A stretch of 64,000 nucleotides of DNA from contig NZ_UNRE01000003.1 of the NCBI RefSeq assembly GCF_900537085.1, forward strand, positions 263,808 to 327,807, read 5' to 3'. Positions 1-11,380 of the stretch are shown here, piece by piece. Origin of the DNA: Agarivorans sp. Alg241-V36. GTDB taxonomy: Bacteria; Pseudomonadota; Gammaproteobacteria; Enterobacterales; Celerinatantimonadaceae. How positions within the stretch are numbered: the stretch's first letter is position 1; the number at the start of each line of letters is the position of its first letter. The notes below the pieces were generated by a model. That model had not been told where the DNA came from. It made no database searches and was given only the letters and a program-made list of their open reading frames with translations. Both the position numbers and the translations under genes were made by a program.

Positions 1-252
1 CTGTTGATAAACCAAATTCGACCCTCGATGACAGACGGTTATGATTGCTACCAAAATGCGTTGGCGGAAAGGATAAACGGAATACTGAAGCAGGAGTTTT
101 TACTGTACCGATGTAAAACGCTTAAAGAAATGAAGATACTTGTAAAAGAATCGATAGCGATATACAACGCTATGAGGCCGCATCTGAGTTTAAATATGAA
201 AACGCCCAATCAGGTGCACAATAGAAAAGGCCAGCTACTGGAGCTGGCCTAA
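1..252 (+). CDS. IS3-family transposase OrfB, C-terminal part (cut by window edge)
   Basis: This is the C-terminal part of an IS3-family transposase of the DDE (retroviral integrase-like) type, which cuts and joins element ends. The motif NALAERINGILKQEF contains the conserved glutamate region of the DDE triad. The following run YNAMRPHLSLNMKTPNQVH is the usual IS3 OrfB ending. The reading frame is open to base 1, so the gene starts upstream and the apparent start at base 4 is not real. The stop TAA is at 250-252. Whether the whole element is intact cannot be judged from here. Confidence 0.85.
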   Translation: MLINQIRPSMTDGYDCYQNALAERINGILKQEFLLYRCKTLKEMKILVKESIAIYNAMRPHLSLNMKTPNQVHNRKGQLLELA

Positions 253-281
253 AAATCGTCAACCTATCTTAGGACGGGTCA
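1..281 (+). mobile_element. Right end of an IS3-family insertion sequence
   Basis: The end of a transposase gene is followed by a terminal repeat that appears to stop at base 281. Read on the minus strand from 281 inward it begins TGACCCGTCCTAAGATAGG, which fits IS3-group ends (outer TG/CA). The left end and most of the transposase lie outside the window, so the target-site duplication cannot be checked. The element ends 11 bases from the stop codon of icd, which converges on it. Any native terminator of icd at that place has been displaced. Confidence 0.75.
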
Positions 282-292
282 TCTTGTAAAAA

Positions 293-2560
<2,268 letters not shown>

Positions 2561-2729
2561 TTATACAAATGATCGAGTCTGCGAGGTGGTTAGCGAGCAA
2601 TAAAAAACTACAAAGCTTGTTTACTTATTAACTCACCGTCCAATAATTCGGCCAAAATAATAAACCATTTACAAACGCTTTAACATTGTTTTACTAGTGG
2701 TACATCCATTAGATGTTACAATTGGCGCT

Positions 2730-3362
2730 ATGAATAAGTTTGCAAAATCGCCAGCGCAGCGTCGTTTTAAACGAAAGCCTCAGGCCAAATCAGTTAAACC
2801 ACTTAATGGCCCACGCCGTTTAGTTCTGTTCAATAAACCCTTTGACGTACTTAGCCAATTTACCGATGGCCAAGGCCGAGCAACCCTAAAAGACTATATC
2901 GATATTGAAGAGGTTTACGCCGCCGGTCGGCTAGATAGAGACAGCGAAGGATTGTTGCTGTTAACAAACGACGGGAAACTGCAACATCAGCTTGCTAATC
3001 CCAAAGCCAAAACCAGCAAAACCTATTGGGTACAAGTGGAAGGCGCGCCCAGCGATGCCGAACTAGAACCTTTACGTAAAGGCGTAACCCTAAAAGACGG
3101 TCCCTGTTTGCCGGCCAAAGTAAGGCTGATGCAAGAGCCCGATTTATGGCCACGTAATCCACCGGTTCGTGAGCGTAAATCTATTCCCACCACTTGGTTA
3201 AGCATTAGCATTAAAGAAGGGCGAAATCGGCAGGTACGCCGCATGACAGCAGCCATTGGCTTCCCTACTCTGCGCTTGGTTCGCTATCAAATTGGCCACT
3301 ACACCTTAGACGGAATAGCCAACGGCAGTTACCAGCAATTAGTGGGCGAAGACATCACATAG
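2730..3362 (+). CDS. rluE: 23S rRNA pseudouridine synthase, RluE type
   Basis: Isomerises a uridine in 23S rRNA (U2457 in E. coli for RluE). The RsuA/RluB/E/F family core is clear: [12 protein letters not shown] near the start, the catalytic motif [15 protein letters not shown] with the nucleophilic aspartate, and the C-terminal [11 protein letters not shown] element. There is no N-terminal S4 domain, as expected for RluE. The basic N-terminal tail probably contacts rRNA. The frame extends to a GTG at 2697, but the ATG at 2730 gives a family-like start; no strong ribosome-binding site decides between them. About 75 bases separate it from mnmA. Confidence 0.88.
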   Translation: MNKFAKSPAQRRFKRKPQAKSVKPLNGPRRLVLFNKPFDVLSQFTDGQGRATLKDYIDIEEVYAAGRLDRDSEGLLLLTNDGKLQHQLANPKAKTSKTYWVQVEGAPSDAELEPLRKGVTLKDGPCLPAKVRLMQEPDLWPRNPPVRERKSIPTTWLSISIKEGRNRQVRRMTAAIGFPTLRLVRYQIGHYTLDGIANGSYQQLVGEDIT

Positions 3363-3438
3363 ACACCCATGCTGAAATGCTGTTTTCGTCACAGTTTTTC
3401 TGGTAGAATTCGCCGCAAATTTTTCCCAACAAGTTAGC

Positions 3439-4542
3439 ATGAACTCAAACAACACTAAAAAAGTGATTGTCGGTATGTCCGGCGGCGTCGACTCTTCCGT
3501 TTCAGCCTACTTGCTTATTCAGCAAGGCTATCAGGTTGAAGGTCTTTTTATGAAGAACTGGGAAGAAGACGACAACAGCGAATACTGTGCAGCGGCAGAA
3601 GACTTAGCCGACGCTCAAGCTGTGTGTGACAAACTAGGTATTAAGCTACATACCATTAACTTCTCAGCAGAATACTGGGATAACGTATTTGAACACTTCC
3701 TTGAAGAGTACAAAGCGGGTCGCACGCCAAATCCAGACATTATGTGTAACAAGGAAATTAAGTTTAAGGCATTTTTGGAATTTGCCGCAGAAGAATTGTC
3801 TGCCGACTACATCGCCACTGGGCACTACGTACAGCGCCGCTTTCAAGACGGTCACTGGCAAATGCTACGCGGCTTAGATAGCAATAAAGATCAAAGCTAC
3901 TTCTTATACACCCTAGAAGAAAAGCATATTGCGCAAACGCTATTCCCTGTAGGCGAAATTGAAAAGCCAGAAGTACGCCGCATTGCCGAAGAACAAGGTT
4001 TGATTACCGCTAATAAAAAAGACTCAACCGGGATCTGTTTTATTGGTGAGCGCAAATTTACCGACTTCTTAGCTCAGTACCTCCCCGCTCAACCAGGTGA
4101 TATTGAAACCTGCGAAGGCAAGGTAATTGGCAAGCACCAAGGTTTGATGTACCACACCCTAGGCCAACGTAAAGGTTTAGGCATCGGCGGCACCAAAGAC
4201 GGTGACGAGACCCCTTGGTACACCGTAGACAAAGACATTGAGCGCAACGTGCTTATTGTTGGCCAAGGTCACGACCACCCTCGCCTAAAATCTCGGGCAC
4301 TTATTGCAGGCCAACTGCATTGGGTAGACCGTAAAACCATTACTGAAGAATTGCGCTGTAGCGTTAAAATTCGTTACCGCCAACAAGACGTAGCTTGTAC
4401 CATTATTCCGCGTGACAACGATGAAATAGAAGTGGTATTCGACGAAGCCCAAATTGCGGTTACGCCTGGTCAGTCTGCGGTATTTTATCTAAACGAAGTA
4501 TGTTTAGGTGGCGGTATCATTGAACAAAAAATTGGCCTATAG
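3439..4542 (+). CDS. mnmA: tRNA-specific 2-thiouridylase MnmA
   Basis: Thiolates U34 in the anticodon wobble position of tRNA-Lys, Glu and Gln, using ATP and sulfur relayed from IscS through Tus proteins. The PP-loop SGGVDS is at residues 14-19. The two catalytic cysteines are visible at about residue 103 (NPDIMCNKE) and 200 ([13 protein letters not shown]). Length is 367 residues, normal for the family. It heads a run with hflD (3 bases between) and purB, an order conserved in many gammaproteobacteria. Confidence 0.97.
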   Translation: MNSNNTKKVIVGMSGGVDSSVSAYLLIQQGYQVEGLFMKNWEEDDNSEYCAAAEDLADAQAVCDKLGIKLHTINFSAEYWDNVFEHFLEEYKAGRTPNPDIMCNKEIKFKAFLEFAAEELSADYIATGHYVQRRFQDGHWQMLRGLDSNKDQSYFLYTLEEKHIAQTLFPVGEIEKPEVRRIAEEQGLITANKKDSTGICFIGERKFTDFLAQYLPAQPGDIETCEGKVIGKHQGLMYHTLGQRKGLGIGGTKDGDETPWYTVDKDIERNVLIVGQGHDHPRLKSRALIAGQLHWVDRKTITEELRCSVKIRYRQQDVACTIIPRDNDEIEVVFDEAQIAVTPGQSAVFYLNEVCLGGGIIEQKIGL

Positions 4543-4545
4543 CCT

Positions 4546-5172
4546 ATGAGCAATGCAATCCACGATCGTGTTATCGCGTTTGCTGGCATCTGCCAAGTGG
4601 CTAAGCTGGTGCAAGATGTTGCGCGCACTAGCAACTGCGACGAAGCGGGTTTAAAGACCAGCTTAAACAGCATTCTTATTACCAACCCTAACGAAACCGT
4701 TGAGGTATTTGGCTCATTAGAACAGCTAAAACTTGGTTTGGGCGTAATGAGCGGCCAACTAAGTAGCCAACAAGAAAAGCGTAACGCCGAGATAACACGC
4801 TACCTAGTGAGCTTGTTAGCCCTAGAGCGACGCTTAAACAAACGCCCCGACCTAATGAACATGATGGGCGAGCGCATTGGCCAACTAGATAGACAATTAC
4901 AACATTTCGATTTGCTCGACCAACAAGTGCTGGGCGGTATCGCCGACATTTATAGCGACATTATTAGCCCGCTTGGTCCGCGCATTCAAGTAGCTGGAAA
5001 CGTGAGCTACTTACAGCAACCGGTGGTTCAACACAAAGTTCGCGCGCTGCTGCTAGCCGGCATTCGCGCCAGTGTTCTGTGGCGCCAATTGGGCGGCCAA
5101 CGACGCCAGTTACTGTTTTCACGTAAAAACTACTTACAGCAAACAACACAACTTTTACACACCATTGATTAG
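4546..5172 (+). CDS. hflD: HflD family high-frequency lysogenisation regulator
   Basis: HflD is a peripheral inner-membrane protein, known in E. coli for interacting with phage lambda CII; its host function is unsettled. The 208-residue sequence is mostly helical with no catalytic motif, as in the family. Identification rests on overall similarity (start MSNAIHDRVIAFAGICQVAKLVQ-type) and on its place between mnmA and purB, where hflD is found in E. coli and Vibrio. It starts 3 bases after the mnmA stop, so translation is probably coupled. Confidence 0.93.
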   Translation: MSNAIHDRVIAFAGICQVAKLVQDVARTSNCDEAGLKTSLNSILITNPNETVEVFGSLEQLKLGLGVMSGQLSSQQEKRNAEITRYLVSLLALERRLNKRPDLMNMMGERIGQLDRQLQHFDLLDQQVLGGIADIYSDIISPLGPRIQVAGNVSYLQQPVVQHKVRALLLAGIRASVLWRQLGGQRRQLLFSRKNYLQQTTQLLHTID

Positions 5173-5181
5173 TTAATTTAG

Positions 5182-6558
<1,377 letters not shown>

Positions 6559-6601
6559 TAACTACTGCCTAAAGCCTCACGCTTAAGGCCTAGTTAATAG
6601 C

Positions 6602-6631
6602 AAAAGCCACAACAATTGTTGTGGCTTTTTT
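6602..6631 (+). terminator. Rho-independent terminator of purB
   Basis: An 8-base stem (GCCACAAC 6606-6613, loop AATT, GTTGTGGC 6618-6625) is followed by a T run. It marks the end of the housekeeping unit just before the cassette island. Confidence 0.9.
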
Positions 6632-6709
6632 ATTTGCCTCAGATAACCAAATCTCTCTAACCGCCCCAACTACAGGCAAAACTACGAGCGACGTAACACC
6701 GCCCCATTT

Positions 6710-6725
6710 CTGGTCATGCATACAG
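6710..6725. promoter_or_regulatory. Possible LexA box
   Basis: CTGGTCATGCATACAG fits CTG-N10-CAG. Read on the minus strand with flanks (TACTGTATGC then ATGACCAGAA) it matches the 20-base E. coli LexA consensus at about 14 positions. The six fixed bases alone would occur by chance several times in a window this size. Its interest comes from its position: LexA controls integrase promoters in many integrons. Confidence 0.4.
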
Positions 6726-6929
6726 TATTATTTGTTTTTGGCTTTCTAGTGTGAATAAACAAGACAAATTGTGCGCGTTTTGCCTTGAGCTGAAAAAATT
6801 ACAAGCGTAGTATCAATCACTTAGCTTAGTGTTGAATTAGATAATAGGTTTATTAACTGTGCATGCGCGTTTTGCCAGAAAACGTATTGAGCCTTATTCT
6901 TGTTTCTTCATTAAATTCAGATATTTAGC

Positions 6930-6969
6930 CATGCGCGTTTTCACTGGTCTAATCTGGTAAACGCGCATG
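6930..6969. repeat. Inverted repeat with TGCGCGTTT arms
   Basis: CATGCGCGTTT (6930-6940) and AAACGCGCATG (6959-6969) are exact inverted copies around an 18-base loop. No T run follows, so it is not an obvious terminator. Two further direct copies of TGCGCGTTTT lie upstream (6772, 6864). The stem ends 15 bases before the recombination point of the first cassette, so the arms could be recombinase or regulator binding sites. Confidence 0.7.
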
Positions 6970-7002
6970 CGCACTATACGAATGTTAGCATGACGAGATA
7001 AT

Positions 7003-7734
7003 ATGAAGCCTAAATCACACACTTTGTTTCATTTCACAAAAAACATCGAGTTTGTTAAAAATATTTTACTTGATGGTTTTTGGCCTAGGTACTACCTAGA
7101 AGATTTGAGTTGGTATATTTTTGAATATGATTATGTGGCTTTTCCAATGGTTTGCTTTTGCGATATTCCGCTGTCTAGAATTGGTGAACATGTCGATTTT
7201 TATGGCGAATTTGGGATAGGGGTAACTAAAGAATGGGCATTGGCTAATAATTTGAATCCATTGTCATATGTAGCAAAAAACAGTACATATTGTTCTTCGG
7301 TCAATAACCTATTTAAAAATGCACATGGTCAAAATGGATACTATGAAGGCGCAGGAAATGATTTAAATCAACTACTCTCCTTTTTAAAACCATTAGAAGG
7401 GAAAATGCTACTTTCCGGATCTCCTGTGGATAAAGAGTTTTACCAAGAAAGTGAATGGCGTTTTGTTCCCAAAAAAACTGATGTTCAAGCTTGGTTGGAT
7501 AAACAGTCTTATGATAATGCCGAAACTCTTGAGCAACACAATAAAGAGACAAAGGAATTCTCCTCTCTAAAAATATCGCCAGCAGATATTAAATATGTAT
7601 TTGTAAAGAGTGATAGTGATATTCCTGAAATGATTAACTTTATTCAAACCAAGCTTGATAACTACTCAGGAGTTGAACTAAAAATATTGATGTCTCGGGT
7701 AGTGTCACTAGAAAGTATATCCAGCGATTTGTAG
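7003..7734 (+). CDS. AbiGi-like abortive-infection family protein (cassette 1)
   Basis: The 243-residue protein resembles the AbiGi family (Pfam AbiGi, described as the antitoxin-like part of the lactococcal AbiG phage-resistance system). Shared features are the N-terminal LFHFTKNIEFVKNILLDGF, then a PMVCFCDIPLSRI block at about residues 47-59 and GIGVTKEWALANNLNPLSYV near residue 72. No signal peptide or membrane segment is seen. It is the only gene of cassette 1, starting 18 bases inside the cassette and ending 7 bases before the attC R'' box. No AbiGii partner is visible, so it may act alone or with a partner elsewhere. Base composition is clearly more AT-rich than flanking housekeeping genes, a sign of transfer. 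The family call is from memory of motifs; the function here is inferred. Confidence 0.75.
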   Translation: MKPKSHTLFHFTKNIEFVKNILLDGFWPRYYLEDLSWYIFEYDYVAFPMVCFCDIPLSRIGEHVDFYGEFGIGVTKEWALANNLNPLSYVAKNSTYCSSVNNLFKNAHGQNGYYEGAGNDLNQLLSFLKPLEGKMLLSGSPVDKEFYQESEWRFVPKKTDVQAWLDKQSYDNAETLEQHNKETKEFSSLKISPADIKYVFVKSDSDIPEMINFIQTKLDNYSGVELKILMSRVVSLESISSDL

Positions 7735-7741
7735 TAAGTCA

Positions 7742-7842
7742 TGCTAACAAGTCACTAAAGATGGACTCGTAACAGTTGGCTCGGTTCCGCTTCGCTACAC
7801 ATTTTAGCCAACAATTACTCGCCTCTTAGTGAGGCGTTATAC
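7742..7842 (+). other. attC site 1
   Basis: R'' is TGCTAAC (7742-7748) and R' is GTTATAC (7836-7842), with the recombination point after G7836. Inner arms pair: TCACTAA with TTAGTGA, and TTGGCT with AGCCAA, giving a long imperfect hairpin around a short variable centre. Length is about 101 bases, within the usual range for attC sites. Confidence 0.87.
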
Positions 7843-7852
7843 GGAATTCAAA

Positions 7853-8095
7853 TTGGCATATAGTAAAACTTTATCATCGGACGCCGACATTGCTTTTATA
7901 GAGGTATCTGGTTGGGACGAGCCTGGAATAGCTTTTAGCACTTCTAAAATAGAAAGCCTGCTGAGCCAACTTAAGGTTGTTGGAGACGATATGATTTCTA
8001 GTAAAGATGGAAAAGCGGGTGAAGCTCTTTATTTTATTGAGTCAGAATTACACTCACTTCTTCGTTCAAGTAAAAACATGAAGTCAGGTAACTAG
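7853..8095 (+). CDS. Unknown small cassette protein (cassette 2)
   Basis: I do not recognise this protein. From the likely TTG start at 7853 it has 80 residues, is acidic and probably compact, with no membrane segment, signal peptide or cysteine pair. A GTG at 7829 in the same frame would give 88 residues, but it lies inside the attC site belonging to the previous cassette, so it cannot be the ancestral start. GGA at 7843-7845 is suitably spaced from the TTG. The stop is 4 bases before the R'' box of attC 2. It is the sole gene of a 356-base cassette and fills most of it, which supports it as real. Confidence 0.6.
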   Translation: MAYSKTLSSDADIAFIEVSGWDEPGIAFSTSKIESLLSQLKVVGDDMISSKDGKAGEALYFIESELHSLLRSSKNMKSGN

Positions 8096-8099
8096 TCCC

Positions 8100-8198
8100 G
8101 TATTACAAGGAGCTTAGCAGGACAAATAACCGTTGGCTTTTGCTCCTGCGTCGCCTATTTTCGCCAACAACTATTCGTCCATTAGCGGGGCGTTAGCA
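8100..8198 (+). other. attC site 2 (R'' degenerate)
   Basis: R'' reads GTATTAC (8100-8106) where the RYYYAAC rule expects AAC at the end; R' is GTTAGCA (8192-8198). Inner arms GTTGGC and GCCAAC, and GGAC and GTCC, pair. Compared with the start of its own cassette (GTTATACGG) the R'' differs at one base, which may lower recombination. Confidence 0.8.
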
Positions 8199-8211
8199 GT
8201 AAAGGATAGAA

Positions 8212-9003
8212 ATGTTCAGTATCTTCAAGAAAAAGGAAGCTCCAATATTAACGGTGCTGGTGAATGGGAAGGAAGTTTGTTCGATTGTAAAAGACGAGCT
8301 GCCTGTCGAAAAAAAACCAACGGTGAAGTGCGATGCGCGTAGCACCATTGAATTTATTGATTCAGAGGGTAATAAGACCACTCATGATCTTGGAAATAAT
8401 TCTGGTTGGTTTCACTTTTCCGTAAGAGTCCACCCCAATCTTGCATGCCAAGCAGATTGCGTGATTACTGACTCAAAAGAATTTAATGAAAGTGCATTCA
8501 AAGAAGGCAAGGCAACTGGTATTCGGTTGCAGCCATTTTTTCTGAGTGGATCAAGCACTGATGCAAGCATTTTCATAGGTCGAGGCCTATTTAAAAGAGG
8601 GCTTCACTTCAATGGCACTGTTACTCCAGGAAATACAGTTCTATCTTGTGTATGCGATAGCTGCCAAAAGTCATTCTTAATACAGTCTTATCATGCAGGT
8701 TTTAGTAATTCCGGCTATTTTTACTCTGGCTCGGGGAAATACACGATTACGGTAAGTGACCACATTGAAGGTAGCCCTGCCGCATTATCAGCCCCAAATA
8801 AAGATCCACTGTCAAAACTGGAAGGCATGCTACCTGAAGCACCAGATGGCAGTGCTTTTAGCTATCTAAATCCGTTTAGGTGCCCTCACTGTAGTGCACC
8901 TTATATTGACTTCGAGAAATATCCCGAAGATCGAGCGGGTGAGTACTACGGCAACTATTTTGTAGGTTCGGAGCTCCTAAGTTATGAGCCAGTTCACGGC
9001 TAA
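8212..9003 (+). CDS. Unknown protein with paired-cysteine zinc motif (cassette 3)
   Basis: I cannot assign a function to this 263-residue protein. The N-terminus (MFSIFKKKEAPILTVLVNG) is basic then beta-rich. A cysteine set CVCDSC lies at about residues 144-149 and a second pair CPHC at about 225-228. Together they could bind one zinc ion in an interrupted zinc ribbon. No signal peptide or membrane segment is evident, so it is probably cytoplasmic. The start is clear, 19 bases into the cassette. The stop TAA overlaps the R'' box of attC 3, which is typical of cassette genes. Confidence 0.8.
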   Translation: MFSIFKKKEAPILTVLVNGKEVCSIVKDELPVEKKPTVKCDARSTIEFIDSEGNKTTHDLGNNSGWFHFSVRVHPNLACQADCVITDSKEFNESAFKEGKATGIRLQPFFLSGSSTDASIFIGRGLFKRGLHFNGTVTPGNTVLSCVCDSCQKSFLIQSYHAGFSNSGYFYSGSGKYTITVSDHIEGSPAALSAPNKDPLSKLEGMLPEAPDGSAFSYLNPFRCPHCSAPYIDFEKYPEDRAGEYYGNYFVGSELLSYEPVHG

Positions 9004-9069
9004 CAAGTGCATGTTGTTGGACTGGTTTTCCGCTGCGCTCCAAACCAGCCGCAAATGCAGGCGTTAGCT
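8998..9069 (+). other. attC site 3
   Basis: A compact, near-textbook attC of 72 bases. R'' is GGCTAAC (8998-9004) and R' is GTTAGCT (9063-9069). Inner arms ACTGGTTT and AAACCAG, and TGCAT and ATGCA, pair. It closes the array two bases before the A run of the next terminator. Confidence 0.92.
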
Positions 9070-9070
9070 C

Positions 9071-9099
9071 AAAAAAAAAGCAGCCGATGGCTGCTTTTT
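9071..9099 (-). terminator. Terminator of the ybiT-type gene
   Basis: AGCAGCC (9079-9085), loop GAT, GGCTGCT (9089-9095), with an A run on the left that becomes a T run on the minus strand. It can also act on transcripts leaving the cassette array, since T residues follow on the plus strand. Confidence 0.85.
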
Positions 9100-9119
9100 A
9101 CTAACTGCAATTTAAGCTC

Positions 9120-10709
9120 TTAAGCATTTAAGCCTTGGCTTTTGAGGTACTCTTCGTAGGTGCCGTGGAAGTCTACTATACCTTCTGGTGTCATTTCGAT
9201 AATACGCGTAGCAAGGCTTGATACAAACTCTCGGTCGTGGCTTACAAATACCAAAGTGCCTGGGTAGTTTTCTAAGGCTAAGTTGAGTGACTCAATAGAT
9301 TCCATATCCAAGTGGTTGGTTGGCTCGTCCATCACCATAATGTTTGGTTTTTGCAAAATCATTTTACCAAACAGCATACGACCTTGTTCACCACCAGAGA
9401 TAACCTTAACGGATTTGTTAATGTCTTGCTGTGAGAATAGTAAACGGCCTAAGGTGCCACGAATCACTTGTTCGTCGTCGCCCTCTTTACCCCATTGCCA
9501 CATCCAGTCAATTAGGTTTTTATCTTCTTCAAAATCGGCAGCATGGTCCTGCGCGTAGTAACCTAGCTGAGCATTCTCAGACCATTTAATGCTACCGCCA
9601 AAATCGGTATCGCCCACCAAACATTTAAGGAAGGTTGTTTTACCAATACCGTTAGGGCCAATAACCGCTATGCGCTCGCCCACTTCCACCATTAAATTAA
9701 GATCTTTAAATAAGGTTTCTTCGTAGCTCTTTTCTAAGCCTTCAATTTGTAAGGCTAAGCGGTGCAGCTTTTTCTCTTCTTCGAAGCGAATGTAAGGGTT
9801 TTGACGGCTAGAAGGTTTAACTTCGGCCAACTGAATTTTATCAATTTGTTTAGCGCGAGAAGTAGCTTGCTTAGATTTAGAAGCGTTGGCCGAGAAGCGG
9901 CTAACAAAGGTTTTAAGCTCAGCAATTTGCGCTTTTTTCTTGGCGTTGTCCGACAACATTTGCTCTCGCGCTTGGGTTGCCGCTGTCATGTACTCGTCGT
10001 AAGAACCAGGGAATGTGCGTAGCTCACCGTAATCTAAATCGGCCATATGAGTACATACACTGTTTAAAAAGTGTCTGTCGTGCGAGATGATAATCATGGT
10101 GCAGTTACGCTCGTTAAGCACCCCTTCCAACCAACGAATAGTATTAATATCCAAGTTGTTGGTTGGTTCGTCGAGCAACATAATGTCTGGGTCACCAAAC
10201 AATACTTGGGCTAGCAATACACGTAGTTTCCAACCGGGAGCCACTTCGCTCATTGGGCCGTAATGTTGTTCAATTGGAATGCCTACGCCTAACAGTAATT
10301 CGCCGGCACGCGCTTCTGCAGTGTAACCGTCCATTTCTGCAAATTCGGCTTCTAGCTCTGCAGCACGAATACCGTCTTCTTCTGTCATTTCTGGGTTGTC
10401 GTAAATCGCATCGCGCTCAGACTTAACTGCCCACAACTCTTCGTAACCCATAATCACGGTGTCGATTACCGCTTTATCTTCGTAAGCAAATTGGTCTTGC
10501 TTTAGCTTACCAATGCGCTCGTTAGGATCTTTAGATACATTGCCCGCACTTGGTTCTAAATCACCACCTAATATCTTCATAAAGGTAGATTTACCACAAC
10601 CATTAGCACCGATAAGACCGTAACGGTTACCTTCGCCAAATTTAACTGAGACATTTTCGAACAAGGGCTTGGCGCCAAATTGCATGGTGATATTAGAAGA
10701 AGTAAGCAA
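9120..10709 (-). CDS. ybiT: ABC-F family ATPase, YbiT type
   Basis: Soluble ABC-F protein with two ATP-binding cassettes and no membrane domain. The family acts on the ribosome. Walker A motifs are GANGCGKST (about residue 35) and GPNGIGKTT (about residue 355). The second cassette has the signature SGGEQGRM and both have DEPTN Walker B stretches. The charged linker between them carries the ARAKQIDK-type region. Its 529 residues and near end-to-end similarity fit E. coli YbiT (530). It is a single gene with its own terminator, converging on the cassette array. Confidence 0.93.
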   Translation of the reverse strand: MLTSSNITMQFGAKPLFENVSVKFGEGNRYGLIGANGCGKSTFMKILGGDLEPSAGNVSKDPNERIGKLKQDQFAYEDKAVIDTVIMGYEELWAVKSERDAIYDNPEMTEEDGIRAAELEAEFAEMDGYTAEARAGELLLGVGIPIEQHYGPMSEVAPGWKLRVLLAQVLFGDPDIMLLDEPTNNLDINTIRWLEGVLNERNCTMIIISHDRHFLNSVCTHMADLDYGELRTFPGSYDEYMTAATQAREQMLSDNAKKKAQIAELKTFVSRFSANASKSKQATSRAKQIDKIQLAEVKPSSRQNPYIRFEEEKKLHRLALQIEGLEKSYEETLFKDLNLMVEVGERIAVIGPNGIGKTTFLKCLVGDTDFGGSIKWSENAQLGYYAQDHAADFEEDKNLIDWMWQWGKEGDDEQVIRGTLGRLLFSQQDINKSVKVISGGEQGRMLFGKMILQKPNIMVMDEPTNHLDMESIESLNLALENYPGTLVFVSHDREFVSSLATRIIEMTPEGIVDFHGTYEEYLKSQGLNA

Positions 10710-10960
10710 TGTAAATATTCCGATTGGTTACGTTACACCAGCTTATTGCTGGGTAATCTGGTGACTAAATTGTTTGGTCGCGCATTATGCCACAACTTGC
10801 TTAAACAACGCACATATTAGGACAAAGATCACATAAGTTTAGCTGCGTTGAGTCTATCCGCCGGAAAACTAAGCATTCAACAGCCAGCCTAGCGCTTTTA
10901 TATGACGGCTTGGTTTATTTGGATTATTCTAATCACAGATCATCGTAAGGAGGACAAACC

Positions 10961-11323
10961 ATGTCTGACGCTAGTAACATTGCCAAAGCCGATAGCCATT
11001 CGCGCATGCAATACCTAATAAAAGAAAGTAAAGCTCAAAACCAATTGTGGATTTTAATCGACGATGATGGTTGCGTAATGCTTAATTCGGAAGATGAAGA
11101 CTGCGTACCAGTGTGGCCCAGTAAAGATACCGCTGACGCTTGGGCCACTGGCGATTGGGAACACTGTAAAGCCGAAGCTATTTCGCTAAATAAATGGCGT
11201 AGCCGTTGGACCGAGGGGCTAACCGGCGATGAGTTATATGTTGCGGTATTTCCCAACGAGCAAGAAGAAGGCGTAATTTTATCGCCCTACGAATTTGAAG
11301 ATGCCCTTAGCAAGGGCCGCTAA
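10961..11323 (+). CDS. DUF2750 family protein
   Basis: Small acidic cytoplasmic protein of 120 residues resembling the DUF2750 family, whose function is unknown. Visible features are LWILIDDDGCVMLN in the N-terminal third and VPVWPSKDTADAWATGDW in the middle, the pattern I associate with this family. The start is secure: a strong ribosome-binding site (AAGGAGG) lies at 10946-10952, 8 bases before the ATG. It is monocistronic and converges on hemH with a shared terminator between them. Confidence 0.8.
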   Translation: MSDASNIAKADSHSRMQYLIKESKAQNQLWILIDDDGCVMLNSEDEDCVPVWPSKDTADAWATGDWEHCKAEAISLNKWRSRWTEGLTGDELYVAVFPNEQEEGVILSPYEFEDALSKGR

Positions 11324-11325
11324 AT

Positions 11326-11364
11326 AAAAAAGCCTCGCTAGACTAATAATCTAGCGAGGCTTTG
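11326..11364. terminator. Bidirectional terminator between DUF2750 gene and hemH
   Basis: An 11-base perfect stem (AGCCTCGCTAG 11331-11341 and CTAGCGAGGCT 11351-11361) is flanked by an A run and T residues, so it can serve both convergent genes. Confidence 0.9.
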
Positions 11365-11380
11365 AAGGTTCAATCTAAAA

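Larger units (their letters stand above)
6632..6984 (+). other. Non-coding leader of the cassette island; possible integron platform remnant
   Basis: I see no credible gene in these 353 bases. They hold a LexA-like palindrome (6710-6725) and iterated TGCGCGTTTT motifs: direct copies at 6772-6784 and 6864-6876 extend to TGCGCGTTTTGCC, and another starts at 6932. The last copy pairs with an inverted copy to form an 11-base perfect stem (6930-6940 with 6959-6969). The first cassette begins at 6985, right after the G of GTTAGCA. In complete integrons this side carries attI and the integrase promoter. No integrase coding sequence remains. The remnant idea is inference. Confidence 0.5.
6985..9063 (+). 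mobile_element. Array of three integron gene cassettes without integrase (CALIN)
   Basis: Three consecutive units each hold one gene and end in an attC-like site: cassette 1 is 6985-7836, cassette 2 is 7837-8192 and cassette 3 is 8193-9063. The strongest evidence is cassette-end complementarity. The first bases of each cassette after G are the reverse complement of the R'' box at its own far end: GTTAGCATGAC against GTCATGCTAAC for cassette 1 is exact, cassette 2 has one mismatch, and cassette 3 shares GCTAAC. All genes read in the same direction. The array lies between the convergent purB and ybiT-type genes, each with its own terminator. No integrase is in the window. Confidence 0.88.

Noticed and set aside
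6772-6969. A CRISPR array made from the TGCGCGTTTT copies.
   Set aside because: The shared core is only 10-13 bases, spacing is uneven (92 and 68 bases) and there are no cas genes.
7003-7734. A complete AbiG two-gene toxin-antitoxin system.
   Set aside because: No AbiGii-like gene follows; the next genes are separated by attC sites and are too short or have unrelated motifs.
8133-8342. A 69-residue frame across the attC 2 site into cassette 3.
   Set aside because: It runs through the attC site and the start of the cassette 3 gene in another frame; only the downstream gene has a well-placed start.
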